From Myxococcota bacterium (GTDB lineage Bacteria; Myxococcota_A; Polyangia; HGW-17; JAJRWW01): a stretch of DNA of 11,638 nucleotides. The notes beneath the pieces are model-generated. The model did not search any database. It was given only the letters and a program-made list of their open reading frames with translations, and was not told where the DNA came from. Position 1 is the first letter of the stretch; each line of letters begins with the position of its first letter. The translations under genes and the position numbers were made by a program. Location of the stretch: the NCBI GenBank assembly GCA_024276595.1, contig JAJRWW010000541.1, forward strand, positions 1 to 11,638, written 5' to 3'. This document shows positions 7,901-11,638 of this stretch, piece by piece.

Positions 7901-8048
7901 GAGCCTCCCGATCCTGGTGCTCTCCTCCCGCACCGGAGAGGAGAACCAGCGCCGTGCCAGACAGGCCGGCGCGGACGGATTCCTTTACAAACCGGTCAAC
8001 CGCCGGGTGATAGTAGCTCGCCTCAAAGATCTGCTCCAGGGAACCTAG
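4995..8048 (+). CDS. Hybrid chemotaxis histidine kinase CheA (three Hpt, kinase core, CheW-like, receiver), ChpA/PixL type
   Basis: Cytoplasmic kinase that should take signals from the receptor via CheW and phosphorylate the two upstream regulators. I chose ATG 4995; an in-frame TTG at 4986, overlapping the receptor stop, is possible and is used as residue 1 here. Three Hpt domains carry phosphorylatable histidines H40 (AHGLKGAAG), H163 (SHTLKGAAA) and H311 (AHTLKGSAG). A Pro-rich then Arg-rich linker (about 385-449) leads to an extended helical dimerization region (about 450-570). The ATPase domain has N614 and H618 (RNAVTHGIE), G1 box DDGRGID (654-660) and G2 box GRGVGLD (707-713). A CheW-like domain spans about 745-880. 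The C-terminal receiver (about 898-1018) has acceptor D950 (LLLTDLEMPRMDG) and K1002. Multi-Hpt plus a fused receiver is typical of ChpA and PixL. All catalytic boxes look intact; the usual Asp of the N box is Thr617. Confidence 0.93.
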   Translation: MQLDAELLAIFLGEIAGYQEILERPDADLEEQAAAAHGLKGAAGMVGFSELGDLAKALEQSLREGDTGPRDEHLPRIRELIADIAAGGVAGEGDVQEPTSDVHEAEEDQSAFDPETAALLQGFFMEEAADHLASMEAELDRLGEDPGDAEAIDVLFRASHTLKGAAATVDLHHVAEAAHLLEDRFEGIRAAGGKISPGEMDRLAHCVDLLRSIVSAEPEQVPDLHAKLQREVDMPLDLADPASPDSPAPAPEDDPLGEGMGWDEETAAIILETFRDEASELLDDLDPLLQELAGGSRRELDRLFRLAHTLKGSAGAVGMTRMAQAAHALEDTLELLRRDKGDAPPPDLTDVLTALRRLSTLESSSPEAAELLREVKEQLRVATGAGAAGADATTRLPTLSLLPATHPRATPPQESPLQDTSEPAVTLERRDRPDRRLGSRREEEGRMIRVNAERLDELLRSVGEIVFRRTLIERRSEELTGLVRDLNASHLSLRAAVVALRDLRGAERHVQRFSELEIEFADVLSNFERAEAGLKEETEGLRKDARYLQAGLTEIRLLSVRYLFARLRRSVREIARLEAKQVTLVVQGEDTEIDKVVAEKIADPMIQIIRNAVTHGIEPPEERLALGKPVAGTIAITATQENNFVTLEVSDDGRGIDLASIRAALIDRNLMSPEEARHAPDEEVTAAIFLPGLSTRQETTSVAGRGVGLDVVHDTISKLSGEVTVWSERSRGTRFTIRMPLSTAVTNALLFKTGGEVFCIPIRWVVETRSVGAGDVTTHRGREAVLHRDKTIPLLRLADLLGSESRVTDRRLPTIILRHLDFEFALMVDKLIGPREIVLRELGPLLEPLDIYAAATISGSGKVQLVLDVPTLHMWASAWRTLKRPTPRHALPGSPSQRILVCDDSRSIREVVSRILLAEGYTVELAHDGWDAWERMCGLPVNLLLTDLEMPRMDGYTLIEKVRKEKEFRSLPILVLSSRTGEENQRRARQAGADGFLYKPVNRRVIVARLKDLLQGT

Positions 8049-8063
8049 CTCCTGGCGACCCCA

Positions 8064-8663
8064 ATGCATGACATCGCACCCCGGCCTTCGCCTCGCCTTT
8101 CAGCCCTGGATCGCTGGCTTCTGCCCGCTTTTCTGCTGGCCAATGCCCTGTGCGTGGCAGCCCTCATCACGGCCCTGGGGGTCCGCGCTCCCCTGTACTC
8201 CGCAATCCCCTGGATCTTCGGCGCCGCCTTCGGGGTGCTGCTGATCCCGTCCATGAAGGGCCGCGTGGTGGCAGGGTCCTGGCCCTGGCGCCTGGGTCCA
8301 CCGCTGTTGTACGCGGTCGTCATCTCCCTGGCCTCCTCGGTGAACCCCTCCCCCACCGTAGGAACGCCGGGGAACATGTTTCACCCGGTGGAGTACGCCG
8401 GTCTGGCCTTCCTGGCTCAGCTCGCCTGGCACAAGGGGGCCACATCGCGGCCCCGGTGGCGAGGCATCGCCCTTGTGTGCCTGCTGTGTGTGGCCTTCGG
8501 CGTGCTGGACGAGCTCCACCAGAGCCTGGTTCCACACCGCACCTCCAGCGCCCTGGACGTGGGACTGGATGCCATCGGGACCCTGGCGGGCACCGCGACA
8601 TTCCTCGGCGTCGCGGCCCTGGGAAGGCGGCTCACCCATGGAGCGAGGACCCGTCCTCCATGA
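8064..8663 (+). CDS. VanZ-like integral membrane protein
   Basis: A 199-residue polytopic membrane protein with about five or six hydrophobic helices (roughly residues 18-39, 47-63, 78-93, 109-122, 133-148 and 170-187). Two family hallmarks are visible: FHPVEYAGLAFL (106-117), corresponding to the VanZ H-x-x-E-Y motif, and DELHQSLVPHR (149-159) followed by SALDVGLDAIG (162-172), the VanZ core D-E-x-x-Q-x-x-x-P-x-R. VanZ is named for low-level teicoplanin resistance in enterococcal van clusters, but homologues are widespread and mostly of unknown function; resistance should not be assumed. The start lies 15 bases after cheA with only a weak ribosome binding site, so it may be co-transcribed. 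Its 3' end overlaps the convergent uridylyltransferase gene by 32 bases. Confidence 0.82.
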   Translation: MHDIAPRPSPRLSALDRWLLPAFLLANALCVAALITALGVRAPLYSAIPWIFGAAFGVLLIPSMKGRVVAGSWPWRLGPPLLYAVVISLASSVNPSPTVGTPGNMFHPVEYAGLAFLAQLAWHKGATSRPRWRGIALVCLLCVAFGVLDELHQSLVPHRTSSALDVGLDAIGTLAGTATFLGVAALGRRLTHGARTRPP

Positions 8664-10047
8664 GCAGCCTCTCTCCGGGAGCGGCGACCAGGGTCACCGC
8701 CCCCTGCACACGCACGTCCTTGCCAAAATGGACGTCGCCCCGCACCTCCAGCCGCTCGCACTGGATCAGGGAGGGAGGGCCGTGGGGGAAGCGCTCCTCG
8801 AGCTGGTCAATGCGCCCGAAGAATGCTGGATCCAGGCTCACCACCGGGGCACCCCCGGCCCGCTCCGGGGAGAGCACCACCCGGTAGTCGTCGGTGAGCA
8901 CGTAGGCGTCCGAGCGGACGGCCAGCAGGTCGCCGGTGGTCTTCACGGGCAAAAAGCGCCTCCGAGGGACCTTCAGCGCCTCGGCGCCCGAGAAGACCGA
9001 GATGGCCGCACCCATGGCGGTCTCGAGCTGGAACACGGGCGTGGAGGCTGGATCCCGCGGATCCAGGCTCTTGGCGTTGACAATGAGCGGCAGTGGCAAT
9101 ATCCCACCACCCGCATCGAGCGCCTCGGAGAGGGCCGAGAGCCTCAGCCAGAGGTTGTTGGTGTTAAAGTATCGGTGGCGCTCCAGGTCCTCGAAGGCCT
9201 CCAGGTCCTCATCCGGGCACTGGGCCCGCTCTCGCAACAGGAGGTCGCCCGAAGCGCTCAGCGCCAGGTGGCCACCCTTGCGGTCCATCTCGCGCCTCTC
9301 GGCAACCTCCATCAGAAACGGGACACCCCTGCTGGCCACGTGGCCCAAGATCTTCTTGTCCAGGGCCGCACCCAGGTTGTCGGCGTTGGACACAAAGGCG
9401 TACTCGTAGCCGGCAGCAAGCAGCCGCTCCAGGAGACCGCTGGAGACGAGGCTGGGGTACAGGTCCCCGTGTCCTGGCGGACACCAGGCCAGGGTCGGGT
9501 CGGCCGTGCAGGTGGCAGGGGACAGGTCCGCGCGCACCACCTTGGGCACCTTGTGCTGAAGGAAGTCCGGGGGCAGCGGGCTGGCGACGCTGGCCGCCTC
9601 CTGGCCTCCCCCGCCGGAGGCCCGGAGCCCCAGCGCGGAGAGTGAGGCTGACCTGGTCGCGAAGCTGTTCATGAGCAGCAGAGGAACCCCCATGCGAGCC
9701 GAGGAGCGGGCGATGATCTCCAGGAAGCTCAGGCCCTCCTTTACCTGGAGCAGGCTCTTGGGGCCGTCGAGGCCCATGGTGGTGCCCAGGCCACCGTTGA
9801 GCCTGACAACCACGGTGCGGCGCAGGGCCTCGCGTCCCCTCTCCTCGAGGGAGGCAGGGAGCTCCTCCAGGGCTGGCACGCTCCGAACGGGTGAGATGGA
9901 TGCCTCCGGAATGAGCCCCCGCTCACCTGCCCGAAGCTGGGCAAAGTGGTGAGCGAAGGTGCCAATGGCCACCTCCCCAAGCCCCTCGCTCCTCATCAAG
10001 GAGTCAAAGGGAGCAAAGGGAGCAAAGGGATCATCGGTCGCATTCAT
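8632..10047 (-). CDS. UTP-glucose-1-phosphate uridylyltransferase, eukaryotic UGP2-like (UDPGP family)
   Basis: Makes UDP-glucose and pyrophosphate from UTP and glucose 1-phosphate (EC 2.7.7.9) in the cytoplasm, feeding polysaccharide and glycosylation pathways. The 471-residue protein has the family motifs in order: nucleotide-binding LNGGLGTTMG (83-92) with GPKS (95-98), FLQHKVPKV (162-170), uracil-site PPGHGDLY (190-197), sugar/metal-site NADNLGA (221-227), then FNTNNLW and PVKTTGDLL. The C-terminus has the expected beta-helix-like repeats (ERLEVRGDVHFGKDVRVQG). The length matches the family. LNGGLG rather than LAGGQG separates it from UDP-N-acetylhexosamine pyrophosphorylases, and it is unrelated in fold family to bacterial GalU. 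A Gly/Ala-rich insert (about 143-157) looks non-conserved. The start is ATG 10047 with AAGG nine bases upstream; the open frame extends to 10299, but that part overlaps the upstream gene and lacks family similarity. The first 17 bases overlap the peptidase gene, suggesting coupling. Confidence 0.92.
   Translation of the reverse strand: MNATDDPFAPFAPFDSLMRSEGLGEVAIGTFAHHFAQLRAGERGLIPEASISPVRSVPALEELPASLEERGREALRRTVVVRLNGGLGTTMGLDGPKSLLQVKEGLSFLEIIARSSARMGVPLLLMNSFATRSASLSALGLRASGGGGQEAASVASPLPPDFLQHKVPKVVRADLSPATCTADPTLAWCPPGHGDLYPSLVSSGLLERLLAAGYEYAFVSNADNLGAALDKKILGHVASRGVPFLMEVAERREMDRKGGHLALSASGDLLLRERAQCPDEDLEAFEDLERHRYFNTNNLWLRLSALSEALDAGGGILPLPLIVNAKSLDPRDPASTPVFQLETAMGAAISVFSGAEALKVPRRRFLPVKTTGDLLAVRSDAYVLTDDYRVVLSPERAGGAPVVSLDPAFFGRIDQLEERFPHGPPSLIQCERLEVRGDVHFGKDVRVQGAVTLVAAPGERLLMEDGSSLHG
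10004..10030 (-). repeat. Three 9-base tandem repeats in the uridylyltransferase N-terminus
   Basis: On the plus strand the units are TCAAAGGGA, GCAAAGGGA and GCAAAGGGA; the last two are identical. The unit length is a multiple of three, so the coding frame is kept and the protein reads DPFAPFAPFDS (residues 6-16), a Pro-Phe repeat ahead of the conserved domain. Slippage could change the copy number without a frameshift. Confidence 0.75.
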
Positions 10048-11638
10048 CTGCTTGCGCCTTTCCCAGGCCCAGCTCCTCCCCGTGCCGGGCCCAAAAGTCG
10101 GTACGTTCGATCCAGTCCATGGCGCGGGTGCGCACCGCCTGGGACTCTGCCGGGCTGGTGAGGCGGACAAATGCCTGCCGCGCCTTCTGGAGGTCAAAGG
10201 CCAGAAGGTAAGCCCGCCCGAGCCTCCAGAGGGCCTCCCGCCGGAAGCGCTCGTCGGGCAACCCCATCGCCAAGGCATCCTTGAAAAACCTGGCCGCACG
10301 GCAGTGAGCGCCGCCGTTGAGGAGGAAGCTGCCCGCCAGGTAGCTCGCCAGCCCCAGCCTGGGATGGCGCCTGGCCAGCTTCAACCATCCGTCCGGCTCT
10401 GGGGGCTCGTCCCCCGAGGGGAGGAGCAGCCTCCGCAGGCTCCCCTGCAGGTCTGGATCCGCCAGGGCCATGCGGCGCACCGTCAGGTCACGGATGGCCC
10501 CCTCCGGCAGTGGAAAGAGCGTCGCTCCCTCGAAGAGCTCCTGGGCCCTGGCCAGCCTGCCCTGGCGCCAGGCCAGGTTCCCGAGGAGCCACAGGGCCCG
10601 CGCCCGGAGGGGCGGCGTGGTCGCCGGGTGCAGCCACAGCCGCTGGGCGGCGTGGAGCCCCCCCTTTTGGCTGCCCAGCTCGGTCTCGGCGACGAGCAGT
10701 CCCAACAGGTGCCCGGGGCTGCCCGGATCGTAGCGGCACATGCGGCGATAGGTGGCGGCAGCGGCGGCGTGGCGTCCCTGGGACATGAGCCGCCCCGCAA
10801 GCCGCTCCAGCCTGGCGATCTCGTGGACACAGGGGCGCTCGAAGATGGGCCGCGGGCGAAACCTCTCTCGGGCAAGGTCCAGCTCCTTCCTCGACAGGGG
10901 CACCCCCCTGAGGAACCTCCTCCACTGCGCCTCGAGCCGGGCCAGGGAGACCCCGTAGGCCGCGCGAAAGTCGCCGCCGTTTCTGTACACTCGCCGAAAG
11001 GCGGCCGCGCCGTGGCGCTGCACCAGGAACCTGCAAAAGGACCCGGCCAGGGTGTAGCTCCGCCCGGCCGCCGAGGACATGAAGCCGTAGCCCATCACCG
11101 ACCGGAGGGAGGGGGCCAGGCCCAGCTCGATCATGGCCCGCGCCCACTGGTGACGTGTCATGCCGCTGCGGGTGGACCAGTCCGCCGCCACCGCCGAGCC
11201 CTCTATGAGCCCGGGGTTGAAGAGCGGCAGCGGGAAAAATCCCAGGCCCCAGCCCCATCTGAAGCTCACCCCGAAGGCTCGGTCCCCGAACACCGCGCTG
11301 AACACATGGGCCAGCTCGTGCTTGAGCACTGGGTGGGGAAAGGCTCGGAGGGTCAGGTAGACCTCCAACCGCCAGGGCTTGGCCATGTCCACGTCAGAGG
11401 CGCCGTAGAGGCGCCGCTTCTGCTCGTCGTCGGCAAAGTAGTAGATGCGGATCTTGCTCCCGGGGGCTACCCCATAGAAGCGGCGAAGCTGCTGCCATCG
11501 GAGCTCGGCGTCGGCCGCGTGCAGCAGGAGCTCTTGCTTGGTGAGGCTGCCGCGCGGGTAGTGAATGACAAAGTGCGGGGTCTGGTGCCGCCCCCCAAGG
11601 GCGCGTGCCATGTTCCGCCGAGACACCGTGTAGGCCAT
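10031..11638 (-). CDS. Peptidase-MA-like zinc metalloprotease with TPR-like C-terminal half (5' end probably outside the window)
   Basis: At least 535 residues. The N-terminal half resembles the peptidase MA (gluzincin) fold: TPHFVIHYPRG at about 20-30 starts the domain, the zinc motif HELAH is at 107-111 (H107, E108, H111), and the third ligand is probably E146 in GLIEGSAVAADW, 35 residues downstream, as expected for this clan. The second half (about 280-520) is helical with degenerate TPR-like repeats, for example RLMSQGRHAAAAATYRRM, ALWLLGNLAWRQGRLARAQE and ALWRLGRAYLLAFDLQKARQ. Such proteins are usually exported, but no signal peptide is visible and the ATG at 11636-11638 is exactly at the window edge, so the true start probably lies beyond it. 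The stop overlaps the start of the uridylyltransferase gene by 17 bases. The substrate is unknown. Confidence 0.8.
   Translation of the reverse strand: MAYTVSRRNMARALGGRHQTPHFVIHYPRGSLTKQELLLHAADAELRWQQLRRFYGVAPGSKIRIYYFADDEQKRRLYGASDVDMAKPWRLEVYLTLRAFPHPVLKHELAHVFSAVFGDRAFGVSFRWGWGLGFFPLPLFNPGLIEGSAVAADWSTRSGMTRHQWARAMIELGLAPSLRSVMGYGFMSSAAGRSYTLAGSFCRFLVQRHGAAAFRRVYRNGGDFRAAYGVSLARLEAQWRRFLRGVPLSRKELDLARERFRPRPIFERPCVHEIARLERLAGRLMSQGRHAAAAATYRRMCRYDPGSPGHLLGLLVAETELGSQKGGLHAAQRLWLHPATTPPLRARALWLLGNLAWRQGRLARAQELFEGATLFPLPEGAIRDLTVRRMALADPDLQGSLRRLLLPSGDEPPEPDGWLKLARRHPRLGLASYLAGSFLLNGGAHCRAARFFKDALAMGLPDERFRREALWRLGRAYLLAFDLQKARQAFVRLTSPAESQAVRTRAMDWIERTDFWARHGEELGLGKAQADECDR
10057..10064 (-). 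promoter_or_regulatory. Ribosome binding site of the uridylyltransferase gene
   Basis: Read on the minus strand the site is GGGAAAGG, with the AAGG core nine bases before ATG 10047. It lies inside the end of the upstream peptidase gene and supports ATG 10047 over starts further upstream in the same frame. Confidence 0.45.

Noticed and set aside
8064..8663. Glycopeptide resistance determinant
   Set aside because: Only the VanZ-like fold is present; there are no vanH, vanA, vanX or vanR/vanS genes nearby, and most VanZ-family proteins are not linked to resistance.
8473..9645. 390-codon plus-strand frame opposite the uridylyltransferase gene
   Set aside because: The minus strand carries all UDPGP motifs here; the plus-strand product has no domain and begins inside the VanZ-like gene out of frame.

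Overview
The window is strongly G+C-rich, with third codon positions nearly always G or C. It contains no RNA gene, insertion sequence, phage gene or CRISPR array that I can see. Gene content suggests a delta-proteobacterial or Myxococcota-like bacterium: receiver proteins fused to a PATAN/DUF4388 domain, a multi-Hpt hybrid CheA, a eukaryotic-type UDP-glucose pyrophosphorylase, and a gluzincin peptidase fused to TPR-like repeats. That assignment is inference from gene families; nothing here fixes the taxonomy.

Plus strand, 1-8663. A leader of about 260 bases carries a plausible sigma70-type promoter (125-154) preceded by two overlapping inverted repeats. Five tightly packed chemosensory genes follow: a REC-PATAN response regulator (260-1669), a stand-alone PilH-like receiver (1699-2070), a CheW adaptor (2093-2560), a membrane chemoreceptor (2560-4989), and a hybrid CheA with three Hpt domains, a kinase core, a CheW-like domain and a C-terminal receiver (4995-8048). 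This order matches the pilGHIJ-chpA operons of proteobacteria and the pixGHIJL operons of cyanobacteria, which control type IV pilus motility, so a type IV pilus or surface-motility output is the best guess. No cheR or cheB lies in the window. A small VanZ-like membrane protein gene (8064-8663) follows 15 bases after cheA.

The main oddity is the chemoreceptor. Its reading frame is continuous over 810 codons except for one in-frame TAG at 3475-3477, between the extracytoplasmic sensor and the second membrane helix. There is no frameshift and no visible reinitiation signal. It is therefore a single-base nonsense mutation, a sequencing or assembly error, or a recoded amber codon.

Minus strand, 8632-11638. 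Two overlapping genes are read right to left: a peptidase-MA-like metalloprotease with a TPR-like C-terminal half (10031-11638, probably cut by the window edge), then a UTP-glucose-1-phosphate uridylyltransferase of the UGP2 type (8632-10047). The latter converges on the VanZ-like gene and overlaps it by 32 bases, leaving no room for an intergenic terminator.
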